Notes: generated by a model not told the origin, from the sequence alone. Shown: positions 1 through 7,539, counted from the stretch's first letter. The stretch is DNA of 64,000 nucleotides from Pseudomaricurvus alcaniphilus (GCF_011440395.1 NZ_JAAOIX010000013.1:1-64000); one strand, 5' to 3'. Program-made: numbers and translations.

Positions 1-29
1 TCTTAAACATCTTTTGACGTATAAAACGA

Positions 30-195
30 TCAGTACTGTGCCTCGGGCACACGGACAACTAACCCATCTAGCTGCTCTGTAACGCTGACCTGACACCCAA
101 GGCGACTGGTCGGCCCTGGCTCAACCACGCAATCCAACATGTCACGCTCAAGGTCAGACGGCAGCCCTACCTTTTCCATCCACCCTTCCGCTATA
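30..195 (-). pseudogene. [2Fe-2S] ferredoxin, 3' half only
   Basis: The last ~54 codons read like the C-terminal half of an adrenodoxin/ISC-type [2Fe-2S] ferredoxin: a EGWMEKVG segment, then DMLD, then SRLGCQ with the last cluster cysteine, ending in LDGLVVRVPEAQY. The N-terminal half with the CxxxxCxxC cluster loop is missing because the insertion sequence starts at 196, exactly where ferredoxin similarity stops. The open frame runs on into the insertion sequence to about 353, but that extension is IS sequence. Beyond the IS (2036 on) I find no ferredoxin start, so the insertion was accompanied by a deletion or rearrangement. As it stands the product cannot hold a cluster. Family assignment is from motif recognition. 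Confidence 0.75.
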
Positions 196-212
196 TAGTG
201 CCTGACCGAAAA
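196..212. repeat. IS left terminal inverted repeat
   Basis: This 17-bp sequence pairs perfectly with 2019-2035 and marks the point where ferredoxin coding sequence stops. Confidence 0.85.
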
Positions 213-394
213 CCCTGAAAATTTCGCCATGGCTCCCGTAATTTTTGATACGGCAGTCATCGGCGGGCTCAACAGGCCAGCTCTGGCGCATTTTACGTGC
301 AATAATTGGTTAAAATTTAACCAATTCTCGGGCTCAACCCGAATTGTGCGCATACTCCCGCCGTGGTTTTTTCTTAATATTCGTTTGCCAGTTG

Positions 395-1885
395 TTAAGA
401 AGCGGACTTCATTTTTTTTCTGCGTTGTCGCTCTTGCTTCTTCGCTTCTTCCCGATCTCGCTTCTGCAGATCTGCACCGAGTTTCTGTAAATTCCTGGCT
501 AAAATAGCCATCGCCGTGTAGCGCTTAAACCCCTCAATACCGCGATCTGGGCACCTGTCCAATCCGTGAACCTCCAGCGCATTGATTGCAGATTCTACAG
601 CGGAGTGTTTGCGGCGTGCGGCCACAAACTCTTCAGCTTGCTCTCGTTCCTGATCACTTTTACCCCGCTTCCCTTTTTTTGGTAGGACCACCATATTTAA
701 CAGCTCCGCTAGTTGATTTTGATTGGCTGGCGAGTGATAGCCTTTGTCAAAGCTACAGACGTTGAAATTGGAAAAACGTGCTTGCGTCTCTTGCACGGCG
801 CTCACAGCGACTTGATTATCGCTTTGATTTTCCATCACCTGATGGTGCAACAGGTACCCATACTGATCTTCGACGATATTTACCTTAAGGCCCAGTTCTA
901 CCGGAACGCCTGCTTTACCTTTACTAATCCATTCCGTGTGTTCCTCGAATAGGGAGAACACTTTCTCCTCGTGCGGTATGCATTCTCCTGCAATGACGCG
1001 TCGTCGTATTTGATCTATTTGCCGCTCGCCATGCACAATGAACCTCTTAATTTCTTCGACCAAGGATTCCGAGTACACATCGAGTATTGTGGGCAGGCAC
1101 TTGAATGTAAATTTCGCTTTACTGATCAGCTCTTCCGACCGAGTGAGGTAGGCTGTATGTGCATCTTTAATAGCGTCTTTTTGCTGTTCCCGCTTCTTCC
1201 CACACTTTGATGTCGAGTGCTTGATTTTTTGCGCTTTTCGATACAGTTTATTGATCTGCCGTTGCTGATAGTCGTGTTGCCGCCAATCTGACAAACAGTG
1301 TCGTTCACTCAGGCGACTAGAGAGCCGGATAATGACTCTGATCGCATCGGATAACAAATTGATATCGGTTGGGTAGTGGACGTCTGTCTCTACCACAAAG
1401 GAGTCACAACGCCCCCTCAGTGGCGACTCTTCTCCCACCAATTCTCGGTGAGCATGCTTCACAACGATCTGATTGATTTTATCCAGCACAGCGGGCGTTA
1501 GCAGGCTGACGTTATCTTTTATGCACTGTAGGCTGTATCGAAGATCTTCGTCTCGAATGCCGTGACCGAGCATCTGGCGGAGGCTCACATGGTTGTTCGC
1601 CAGTTCGTGGACACGATCATAGTCACAGTTTAAATTTAGCCGTAGCATACCCAGCACTAAGATATTCCACAGTGACATGCCGGGACGACCAGTTGCCTTG
1701 TCGATCTTCTCAGGGGCCACCGATTCCAGTAATTGAAATACCGCAGTCCTGGCCGGAACATCTGTGTACAGATTCTGTAAGCCGCGAAGCAATTGGGGAA
1801 TATCATCGCGTGATTGCGGGTCGAAATGAATGTTGCCGATTTCAACTTCCCCAAGCTGGCATTGAAGGGGTTGTACGTGACGCAT
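395..1885 (-). CDS. ISNCY family transposase
   Basis: This gene encodes about 496 residues and moves the surrounding element. The N-terminal part carries the GRPGM-LWNILVLGMLR segment and the CDYDRVHELANNH/LRQMLGHG segment that I associate with ISNCY-type transposases. A mid-protein segment (FVVETDVHYPTDINLLSDA) holds the first acidic catalytic positions of a DDE-type fold, and SFDKGYHSPANQ and RRKHSAVESAINALEVHGLDR lie further on. I place the start at the ATG at 1883-1885, beginning MRHVQPLQC; the frame stays open a further 33 bases upstream to a weaker start at 1918. The basic C-terminal tail is rich in Lys and Arg. No frameshift or internal stop is seen, so the element may be active. Confidence 0.85.
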   Translation of the reverse strand: MRHVQPLQCQLGEVEIGNIHFDPQSRDDIPQLLRGLQNLYTDVPARTAVFQLLESVAPEKIDKATGRPGMSLWNILVLGMLRLNLNCDYDRVHELANNHVSLRQMLGHGIRDEDLRYSLQCIKDNVSLLTPAVLDKINQIVVKHAHRELVGEESPLRGRCDSFVVETDVHYPTDINLLSDAIRVIIRLSSRLSERHCLSDWRQHDYQQRQINKLYRKAQKIKHSTSKCGKKREQQKDAIKDAHTAYLTRSEELISKAKFTFKCLPTILDVYSESLVEEIKRFIVHGERQIDQIRRRVIAGECIPHEEKVFSLFEEHTEWISKGKAGVPVELGLKVNIVEDQYGYLLHHQVMENQSDNQVAVSAVQETQARFSNFNVCSFDKGYHSPANQNQLAELLNMVVLPKKGKRGKSDQEREQAEEFVAARRKHSAVESAINALEVHGLDRCPDRGIEGFKRYTAMAILARNLQKLGADLQKRDREEAKKQERQRRKKMKSAS

Positions 1886-2018
1886 TTTTTTATTTTTCCT
1901 GTCGAAGTTTCCGCACAAACTTTGAATTTATCGGCTATGTTACCTGATCTCTCTGCTAAAATGGGAAAATTTCGATCCGAGATTTGTGATTTTATTCAAA
2001 AATTTCAACACCTTACAA

Positions 2019-2035
2019 TTTTCGGTCAGGCACTA
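2019..2035. repeat. IS right terminal inverted repeat
   Basis: This 17-bp sequence (ttttcggtcaggcacta) is the perfect inverse of 196-212. Confidence 0.85.
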
Positions 2036-2245
2036 GGTACCTGACGGACCATGAAGAGGATGTGGTCGTGGGGTGGTGGTGGTGTCCGTCCATGGGCCTT
2101 CCGGTGGCATACAGGTCGATGATCCCTGAACTTTAGCGCCATTGCGGCCCATATTCAACTTTACGGGCCAAACTGCTCCCAGAGATCCTACGCGCGGATC
2201 CTGCGGGGCGACAAGGGCGTGTATTCCGTGAATTTGTTAGCAGCG
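2036..2245. other. non-coding junction between IS and relaxase gene
   Basis: No convincing gene on either strand. A 7-bp inverted repeat (gacggac at 2043-2049, gtccgtc at 2084-2090) encloses a GT-rich stretch. The missing 5' half of the ferredoxin gene is not here in any frame, so this is foreign or rearranged DNA relative to position 1-195. Confidence 0.6.
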
Positions 2246-3817
2246 TTACATTGAAGGTTCAGCTCCCGTTTTGCGCCGGGCAATCCTTTCGCGGGCCACC
2301 TCGAAATACGCTTTCGCTTTCCCCAAAGCCTCCTCATCGCTGCCGTCAAACTTCAGCTGCGCAATCCTCCGGATGGTGGATTGATCGGCTTCTGAGTAGC
2401 TAGCGAGCTTCTCGTTCGATTCGGCTCTGGGGGCGTCAGGTCCCCGTCCCGGGGTGTCTGGCCTATTACTTCCAACCCCAACGCCCTCCCCCCTGGGCTT
2501 TTCCGGCTGCGCCACGCCAGCAGCCGGCGCCACAACAACCGGCAAATTGTATTCAGTGGCAAACTCCGCAACAAGCTCCTGAAAGCGCTTAGGCCCCTTT
2601 ACACGGATGCCCCGCCAACCCAGCGCATGAGCGCGCTCCACCATGGCTTTGACGGCCTTTCTATTGCGGCCATAATTTGTGGTGATTTTCTGAGGCTGTG
2701 TTCGCTTTTCCTTGAAGGCTACCCGTTGGGACGAGCGCCATTTAAAGGTAATGCCCTCGTCGTAAGGGGATGCCGTGAAGGCTTCAGCCAGCGGCTTTTT
2801 TAGCAGTTTGTGGATGCTTGTGCTGGCGGGCGTGTTCTTCATTGGCGTCATTGGCGTCAAATCTGCCGGACCATCCTCCTTATCAAACGCCAGTTTTAAG
2901 CTATACAGTAACGGCTTAAAAGCCTCGGTATAACCCGCAGCTTTCTTGATTCCTCCCCAACTGTATCTTTTACCCAAATCTGACCCGGAAAAATATTCAC
3001 CCTGGTGCTCAAAGCTAATACCACGTATTGGTGCATTTTCCTTTCTTAGGTTAATGACGGGAAATACGCCGGCAGTCATAATCCCATCCAGGAACAAATC
3101 AAAATCGCCCCCGCAGGTGTCAATGACACGGTCAATAATTTCTCGCACCTGGAACTTATGTGAATCAACTTTGGCGTATTTCTTCAGTTGACGCTCACCC
3201 TTTGTTAACCGAGGCACTGCGGGTTCGTCGTCACTCTTGCATTCAATGCTTCGTCCTTTCACTGGAACTAAACCATACTGCTTTTCCAACTTTATAACCG
3301 CTTGGTTCCAGACCCGGTCGTCTTGCCTTAGGTTGAACACACGACCACTACTATTAACTGTACTAGCCAGAAAATGAACATGGGTGTGCTTTTCATCAAC
3401 ATGAACGGAAAAAAGGCAAAACCTCTCTTCCAGAGGCCCCATCACTTTCGCGACTGCTTGCTTTGTATATTGCAGCGCTTGAAGTGGCGTAATGAGGTCA
3501 TCAGGATGAAAGCTAACCACCCGATCAATACAGATTTCTGCTGGTGATTTTTTCTCACCACGAAACTGATCAGTCCAGCGGTACATTTCTGCGGCGGCAT
3601 CTTCTGCGTAGCGCTCGGAGCAATCACCATGAAGGAAGGGTAAAAAGTTTGTGCTCTCTACTAGCGCGACGCGCTCAGTGAAGTTATAGCCCTGTCGTTT
3701 TGGGTCACTATCCACCAGGTAACGAATCTTATTGATAAGGAATTCAGTTGCCGAGAACTTTACCTTGCCCGAGCATGCACCCCTGCTATTTCTCATGCCC
3801 GTACGTTGGACTAACAT
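2246..3817 (-). CDS. MobA/VirD2-type relaxase with LPD7-like C-terminal region
   Basis: This is the DNA-nicking transfer initiator of a mobilizable element, about 523 residues. The N-terminal relaxase domain contains the metal-binding HUH-type motif DEKHTHVHFLASTVN and, upstream, the YNFTERV segment that may hold the catalytic tyrosine region. The C-terminal third (YGRNRKAVKAMVERAHALGWRGIRV) resembles the LPD7 domain common in plasmid relaxases. I chose the ATG at 3815-3817, 13 bases after the mobC stop; a TTG at 3871 would extend the product by 18 residues and overlap mobC. No type IV secretion genes are in the window, so transfer would need a helper. The partner MobC-like gene and an oriT-like region lie immediately upstream. 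Confidence 0.85.
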   Translation of the reverse strand: MLVQRTGMRNSRGACSGKVKFSATEFLINKIRYLVDSDPKRQGYNFTERVALVESTNFLPFLHGDCSERYAEDAAAEMYRWTDQFRGEKKSPAEICIDRVVSFHPDDLITPLQALQYTKQAVAKVMGPLEERFCLFSVHVDEKHTHVHFLASTVNSSGRVFNLRQDDRVWNQAVIKLEKQYGLVPVKGRSIECKSDDEPAVPRLTKGERQLKKYAKVDSHKFQVREIIDRVIDTCGGDFDLFLDGIMTAGVFPVINLRKENAPIRGISFEHQGEYFSGSDLGKRYSWGGIKKAAGYTEAFKPLLYSLKLAFDKEDGPADLTPMTPMKNTPASTSIHKLLKKPLAEAFTASPYDEGITFKWRSSQRVAFKEKRTQPQKITTNYGRNRKAVKAMVERAHALGWRGIRVKGPKRFQELVAEFATEYNLPVVVAPAAGVAQPEKPRGEGVGVGSNRPDTPGRGPDAPRAESNEKLASYSEADQSTIRRIAQLKFDGSDEEALGKAKAYFEVARERIARRKTGAEPSM

Positions 3818-3830
3818 ATCGGTGCACAAA

Positions 3831-4154
3831 CTACCGAAAGCATCTGCGCAGCAACTTAAGTTCGTACGCAAGCTCCATCAGCGCAGGTATTGATAACGGA
3901 TCTCCACAGTTAGCACTATACGCGAGTTGATTGACGTTGTTCCCGATTCTAGCAATCTGATTCAGCATTTCTAAATCCGCTCGTGCCGGCGGAGGACTGA
4001 TATGGCGCTCAAGTCCAGCGCGTATTAAGAATTCAGATAAAGATAGGTTAGCTGCTCTGGCCTTAGCCTTGAGTGCACACTTATCGCGATCGGTAATACG
4101 GAAATTAATACGAGACAACCTAAGCGCGGCGGCGCTGCTATTCGAGTCGTACAT
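3831..4154 (-). CDS. MobC-like relaxosome accessory protein
   Basis: A 107-residue basic protein with an N-terminal ribbon-helix-helix pattern (LSRINFRITDRDKCALKAKARAANLSLSEFLIRAGL) followed by the IARIGNNVNQLAYSAN signature seen in MobC/NikA-type mobilization proteins. Such proteins bind oriT next to the nick site and help the relaxase load. It is the first gene of a two-gene operon with the relaxase and begins at the edge of the palindrome-rich gap 4155-4581, the expected position for oriT. The start ATG at 4152-4154 is preceded on the minus strand by AAAAGGGG, a good ribosome binding site. Confidence 0.85.
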   Translation of the reverse strand: MYDSNSSAAALRLSRINFRITDRDKCALKAKARAANLSLSEFLIRAGLERHISPPPARADLEMLNQIARIGNNVNQLAYSANCGDPLSIPALMELAYELKLLRRCFR

Positions 4155-4581
4155 GGCGACCCCCTTTTCTATTTATTATTGTTATGGTTTTTTTGATTCC
4201 AAACTACGATGACACATTGTGTCATAACAGCCCACCGCAGGTGCGAGGACGTCTCGAAGAGATGAGCAACAGAGGCCGAAGGCCAACAGCGCTCACCCAC
4301 CGGGCTGCAATGTACGTACATTGCCCTTCCTCGCGACTGCCGTTTTTGGAATCAAACAAGGTTATATTGACACAACCCATATCGTCGTGCAACACTTTAT
4401 CTTCGTAACCTACTGATTTATATAATTATTTTTATAACTTTACTTGAACGCAACGTCAAGGTAAGTCACTGGAAACGTGAAATAGAGTACAGAAAAGCAG
4501 TAACACAACTGAACCGGTAACTGGTCTCAAGTTACCGATCACTTACTGGCAGTACCATAATAACAATAAGAGGATTACTAC
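4155..4581. promoter_or_regulatory. palindrome-rich intergenic region, candidate oriT
   Basis: A 427-bp gene-free gap between divergent transcripts, packed with symmetry. An outer inverted repeat (tttgattccaaa 4192-4203 / tttggaatcaaa 4345-4356) encloses an inner imperfect one (4236-4249 / 4328-4341, 12 of 14 paired). The core holds a stem tgagc...gctca with a ggcc-gaa-ggcc tip (about 4263-4295) and a perfect 18-bp palindrome gcaatgtacgtacattgc (4307-4324). Closer to the rightward gene, cggtaact/agttaccg (4515-4537) forms an operator-like repeat, and a TATAAT occurs at 4421-4426. Position next to mobC suggests oriT; the nested folding would also suit a structured RNA. I see no known nick-site consensus. 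Confidence 0.5.
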
Positions 4582-5085
4582 ATGAATAGCGAAGACAGTA
4601 AAACGTTTATCGTGGTTCGGCGAACCGGGAAGGCAATCCAGATTCGTCGCAACGGCTACAAGCAGAAATCGGTAAAACTTATAACGATTACAGATGTGCC
4701 AAGCCAACTGGATGCCGTAGCGCCGCTACTGCAGAATGATGTCGAGCGGCATAAATGGCAAGTGGAACGCCGGAAGATTTTGCAAGCTGAAAAGAACACT
4801 CGGATTAAGTCCTTGATTGACGATGGGCTGGACAAACAGTTACTTGGCGTTTATGAGGCGCTTCTGACACTCCAAGCTCGGGACCCTACGGGGAAAAATC
4901 CAGACAATCAAAATATGGCCATCAACATCTGGCTGATCTGGGGGCTCATACGGCAGGTTGTGTCCTCCAAGAGCGCCTGGCACGTTCAGGACAAGGACGC
5001 TCGCGCCTTACTGCTGAATGATGAGTCCAATACGAAAAATGTTCTACGCACGCTGGCCGCACGCGGTCTCAAAATACATCCTTAA
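4582..5085 (+). CDS. hypothetical protein of the mobilizable region
   Basis: A 167-residue protein I do not recognise. It begins with a basic beta-rich stretch (TFIVVRRTGKAIQIRRNGYKQ), continues into a charged helical segment (about 50-85) and ends with a helix containing NIWLIWGLIRQVV and RTLAARGLKIHP. No membrane segment or signal peptide. The start is supported by AGAGGA nine bases upstream. It is divergent from mobC and separated from it by the palindromic gap, so it may belong to the same element (regulation, replication control or transfer), but that is inference from position only. Confidence 0.7.
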   Translation: MNSEDSKTFIVVRRTGKAIQIRRNGYKQKSVKLITITDVPSQLDAVAPLLQNDVERHKWQVERRKILQAEKNTRIKSLIDDGLDKQLLGVYEALLTLQARDPTGKNPDNQNMAINIWLIWGLIRQVVSSKSAWHVQDKDARALLLNDESNTKNVLRTLAARGLKIHP

Positions 5086-5272
5086 GCAAAATAGGTTCTA
5101 CATGTGTAACCTGTAACCCCACCCCTGGCCAGTCACTGCCCAATTCCTTTCGGTTGTGGCATACTGGCTATACCACCAAGCTCTCGACCTTGAAACCCAG
5201 AACTGATTGCCGAACGAAAAGGCCAAAAGCAACTTTTGCATAGCTCGTCTTATTTGAAACGGGACAGGGACC

Positions 5273-5486
5273 ATGCCTACAGCGCCTGGACAAAACGCTC
5301 TACTTGAAGAGGTCCGCGGATATGCGGTTTCTGTTTTTGAAGACCCCGAGAAGGCAGAAGCTCTGGATCAACGCGAACCTTCCAATTCTGGGCGGCCAGA
5401 AGCCAATTGAGCTCTTGCACAACAGCGCTGGCGTAAGCCTGGTCATGCAACTACTGAGAAAAATTCGCGACGGCGAATTCAGTTAA
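5273..5486 (+). pseudogene. MbcA/ParS/Xre-type antitoxin (DUF2384) remnant, frameshifted
   Basis: Two frames together spell a toxin-binding antitoxin domain. Frame 1 starts at ATG 5273 (MPTAPGQNALLEEVRGYAVS...VFEDPEKAEA) and then goes out of register. The +1 frame continues WINANLPILGGQKPIELL...VMQLLRKIRDGEFS, the usual C-terminal pattern of this family (W..PN..LGG..P..LL). Removing one base near 5362 (gaagctctgg to gaagcctgg) would restore a ~70-residue product. Complete members are longer and have an N-terminal HTH, so this copy is also short. No RES-domain toxin gene lies beside it. It is probably a relic of a toxin-antitoxin pair. Confidence 0.7.
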
Positions 5487-5630
5487 CCACAAAAGTGTTT
5501 TTTTCGATCCTGAACGCATCACAGCTGATGCTGCATACTCTTCCAAATCTTCCAAAAATCTACGCGTTAAATTTCCAAAAACAGGTATAATTGAAAACTG
5601 TAACCCCTCCTTTCTTGCAGGCAGCTTACT

Positions 5631-5969
5631 ATGACGACAGCTTATGAAGGCAATTTATTCGGCTGGTTTGAAACGGGACTCGAAGGGTTCGTTTGGGCAT
5701 TGGATCGCGACAACTTCGAAGGCTATGACGCCCTGGTCATCCTGGAAGCAGGAGATAAACTGACGATTTTTAACAAAGACGGTGAGCCAGTTTATACAGG
5801 TGTGATAGAACCCGACTGCGATATCGGCCTAAAGGAAAGGCCGACAGGGCACAAGCAGCCTTCGGCGCTTGGGTGCTGGATTCATTGGACGCAGAAGGGA
5901 TTCGCCGCGGATGATTGGGCGAATTTTTTCATAAGTGAAAAATTTCGAGGCCGGATCGAGCGAGCCTGA
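5631..5969 (+). CDS. conserved hypothetical small protein
   Basis: A 112-residue acidic protein with no signal peptide: a YEGNLFGWFETGLEGFVWAL start, GYDALVILEAGDKLTIFNKDG in the middle and LGCWIHWTQKGFAADDWANFF near the end. I recall similar proteins as unnamed conserved hypotheticals, often on plasmids or islands, without a known function. Upstream, a plausible sigma-70 promoter ends in GGTATAATT at about 5586, roughly 40 bases before the start. It stands alone, with the antitoxin remnant upstream and a gene-poor stretch downstream. Confidence 0.7.
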   Translation: MTTAYEGNLFGWFETGLEGFVWALDRDNFEGYDALVILEAGDKLTIFNKDGEPVYTGVIEPDCDIGLKERPTGHKQPSALGCWIHWTQKGFAADDWANFFISEKFRGRIERA

Positions 5970-6073
5970 TAGCTCAGTCACTCAAAATAAATCTGCTGCA
6001 CACATCAAAGATAATGCTCGTAAGTAGAACCACTTTACCAAGCCTGACTTTATTTTGACGCTTTTTTTCGTAG

Positions 6074-6095
6074 TGTCCGCTAAAAAGTGACCACC
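6074..6095. repeat. possible IS21-family-like terminal sequence remnant
   Basis: The sequence tgtccgctaaaaagtgacca followed by cc resembles the end of IS21-type elements as I remember them. No transposase or matching opposite end is present, so it would be a scar. Weak, single-motif evidence. Confidence 0.2.
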
Positions 6096-6177
6096 CGATC
6101 AATTGACAACCATTGGAAATTTATTAACCAATAGAAAACTAAACCATCTGAAACACGGCGTTGTCGATTACAATTTT

Positions 6178-6549
6178 TTAGCTTGAAGAGCCATATGGAT
6201 GGATGATCTCGCCGGCATGCCTTGGGCTAGTTATAAACAACTTGGTACCGGCAAATATAATTCCCCGTTCATTCAACTCCGGCTCGGTTAGCAGATCCAG
6301 GATGCTCTTTCCGTCAAGAATCTTGCGCCGAATTTCGTCGCTGTAGTCAACGAGCGCGTAGTGATTCCATGCCCCCCTTATACTGTGTAGCTTCGATAGT
6401 CGATCCGATTCTTCTTTCGACGGCACCCGCTTACCATCAACCCAGGACTCTATATCGGCAAAACTATCTACACGGCATATTTGAGCTAACTCTTCGTCAG
6501 TAAGGCAAAAAGTTCCGCGCAAACCCGCAATCAATCCTGCCACTTCCAT
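6178..6549 (-). CDS. HTH-domain protein of unknown function
   Basis: About 123 residues. The N-terminal half has an Xre-like helix-turn-helix pattern: LTDEELAQICRV, then IESWVDGKRVPSKEESDRLSKLHSI, matching the usual LT.EELA..L.V / I..W..G...P / RL layout. The second half (YSDEIRRKILDGKSILDLLTEPELNERG) has the look of a partner-binding helical region, as in antitoxins. I use the ATG at 6547-6549, preceded by a GTGGGGTGGGTGT purine-rich stretch; a TTG at 6564 is the alternative. It lies on the same strand as the unknown gene at 6705-7142, with a 155-bp gap. No obvious toxin sits next to it. Confidence 0.65.
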   Translation of the reverse strand: MEVAGLIAGLRGTFCLTDEELAQICRVDSFADIESWVDGKRVPSKEESDRLSKLHSIRGAWNHYALVDYSDEIRRKILDGKSILDLLTEPELNERGIIFAGTKLFITSPRHAGEIIHPYGSSS

Positions 6550-6704
6550 ACACCCACCCCACAAATGATCGACTGTACAGATTACGAATTAGGTTTGATT
6601 CAACGCCGATGAAACCACTACATGCACCAACTGGATTTTATAAAACGTGTTCAGCTTTCTAAAGCTTGAACCAAAAAATCTCTTGCTTGTGAACGACATT
6701 TCCT

Positions 6705-7142
6705 TCAAAGATTGAACATTATTTCCAGCACTCTACGAGCGCTCTCACGTGAAGTTTTCGGCCTGCCTCTGGTTTTTCTTCTGGTGCTCCGCTGAACAGA
6801 AGATTCGGTGTTGAACGGTATGTAAGGCTCCAGAATCCAGCTCAGCTCCAACTCGCTTCGAAGATATTTTTCTGGCACCAGTACGTACCTGTATTTTTCT
6901 TCGATGCCATCCGGGCTATCTGCGTGCGTTCCGAGTATGCAAACATTATGCTCTCTCGCCCTATCCAGGCACGAAAATAACTCGCCGTTGCTCAGCGGTG
7001 CAACACGTTCCAGCCTCACCGCTTCGCTGTCGCCACCGATGTCGACAACTTCAAACTTAGTGGGATAACCAAAAACAGTAAGCTTGCTGCCCCGCCGTTG
7101 CGTTCCCGTTCGCTTGAACAGGTAAAATTTTTCGGTAACCAT
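6705..7142 (-). CDS. unknown protein divergent from C-protein-like regulator
   Basis: About 145 residues from ATG 7140-7142 (a TTG at 7181 is possible). The first part is beta-rich (KFYLFKRTGTQRRGSKLTVFGYPTKFEVVDI), followed by CLDRAREHNVCILGTHADSPDG and a very basic C-terminus (RSTRRKTRGRPKTSRESARRVLEIM) that may bind nucleic acid. I do not recognise the family. It is transcribed divergently from the Xre gene at 7260. The 117 bases between the two starts hold two perfect 14-bp palindromes and half of a third repeat, so its expression is very likely under that regulator. It could be an effector such as a nuclease or toxin, but no catalytic motif is evident. Confidence 0.65.
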   Translation of the reverse strand: MVTEKFYLFKRTGTQRRGSKLTVFGYPTKFEVVDIGGDSEAVRLERVAPLSNGELFSCLDRAREHNVCILGTHADSPDGIEEKYRYVLVPEKYLRSELELSWILEPYIPFNTESSVQRSTRRKTRGRPKTSRESARRVLEIMFNL

Positions 7143-7196
7143 CACATAAATTCCGAACTGAATGCCGGTAAAAACAATCAACAGCTGTAAATAATG

Positions 7197-7225
7197 CGTC
7201 TTATAAGACGTGTACCTAAAGGTAC
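7197..7225. promoter_or_regulatory. tandem palindromic operators in divergent promoter region
   Basis: Two perfect 14-bp palindromes lie one base apart: cgtcttataagacg (7197-7210) and gtacctaaaggtac (7212-7225). Paired palindromes joined by a GTG(T)-like linker in front of a small Xre gene are typical of restriction-modification controller (C) protein boxes. This match is by architecture, not by a curated consensus. Confidence 0.65.
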
Positions 7226-7233
7226 CATGAATT

Positions 7234-7262
7234 CATTCTTGTGCGAAAGAGGCACAAGAATG
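7234..7262. promoter_or_regulatory. inverted repeat spanning RBS and start codon of the Xre gene
   Basis: The arms cattcttgtgc (7234-7244) and gcacaagaatg (7252-7262) are perfectly complementary over 11 bp with a 7-base loop (gaaagag). The right arm includes the ATG, and the loop holds most of the AGAGG ribosome binding site. It could be a third operator or an RNA hairpin that limits translation. Confidence 0.7.
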
Positions 7263-7478
7263 AAAGATGAAGAAATATTGAAAAACCTGGGGGCCTGCAT
7301 ACGCAGAAAAAGGAAGGAAGCCGGGTTTACGCAGGAGGAGTTTGCCCATGCGGCCGGCTTCGAGCGGGCGTACTACGGCAGGGTCGAGCGCGGCACCCAA
7401 AACCTGACCATATTGAACCTGTTCAAGATTGCCAGCGCCCTCAATTGTAATGCGTCGGATTTGATCGAAGGACTGTAG
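7260..7478 (+). CDS. Xre-family regulator, C-protein-like
   Basis: A 72-residue single-domain HTH protein: LGACIRRKRKEAGFTQEEFAHAAGFERAYYGRVERGTQNLTILNLFKIASALN. Size and sequence fit the controller (C) proteins of restriction-modification systems and similar stand-alone Xre autoregulators; the whole protein is the HTH domain. The ATG at 7260 has AGAGG eight bases upstream and lies inside an inverted repeat; the frame is open further upstream but without support. It is divergent from the unknown gene at 6705-7142. No methyltransferase or recognisable endonuclease is in the window, so it is either an orphan or controls the unknown gene. Confidence 0.85.
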   Translation: MKDEEILKNLGACIRRKRKEAGFTQEEFAHAAGFERAYYGRVERGTQNLTILNLFKIASALNCNASDLIEGL

Positions 7479-7505
7479 TGCAGTGGCGCCGGATAAAACC
7501 AGGGC

Positions 7506-7537
7506 AAAAAAATGCCCCGCAAGTGCGAGGCATTTTA
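7506..7537 (-). terminator. rho-independent terminator after tRNA-Leu
   Basis: On the minus strand, aaaatgcctcgc / ggggcattttttt forms a stem with a T-run directly downstream of the tRNA 3' end. The A-run on the other strand may also serve the convergent Xre gene. Confidence 0.7.
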
Positions 7538-7539
7538 AA

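Larger units (their letters stand above)
196..2035 (-). mobile_element. ISNCY-type insertion sequence with 17-bp perfect terminal inverted repeats
   Basis: The left end (196-212, tagtgcctgaccgaaaa) is the exact reverse complement of the right end (2019-2035). The element is 1,840 bp and carries one transposase gene on the minus strand. No matching target-site duplication is visible (flanks gctata and ggtacc). If the ends are really at gtgcc, a TA dinucleotide flanks each side. Lack of a longer duplication fits recombination or deletion after insertion, as does the half ferredoxin gene at the left edge. The family call rests on the transposase sequence. Confidence 0.85.

Noticed and set aside
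4190-4357. An integron attC site in the mobC gap
   Set aside because: The inverted ends lack the GTTRRRY/RYYYAAC core sites, and no integrase is nearby.
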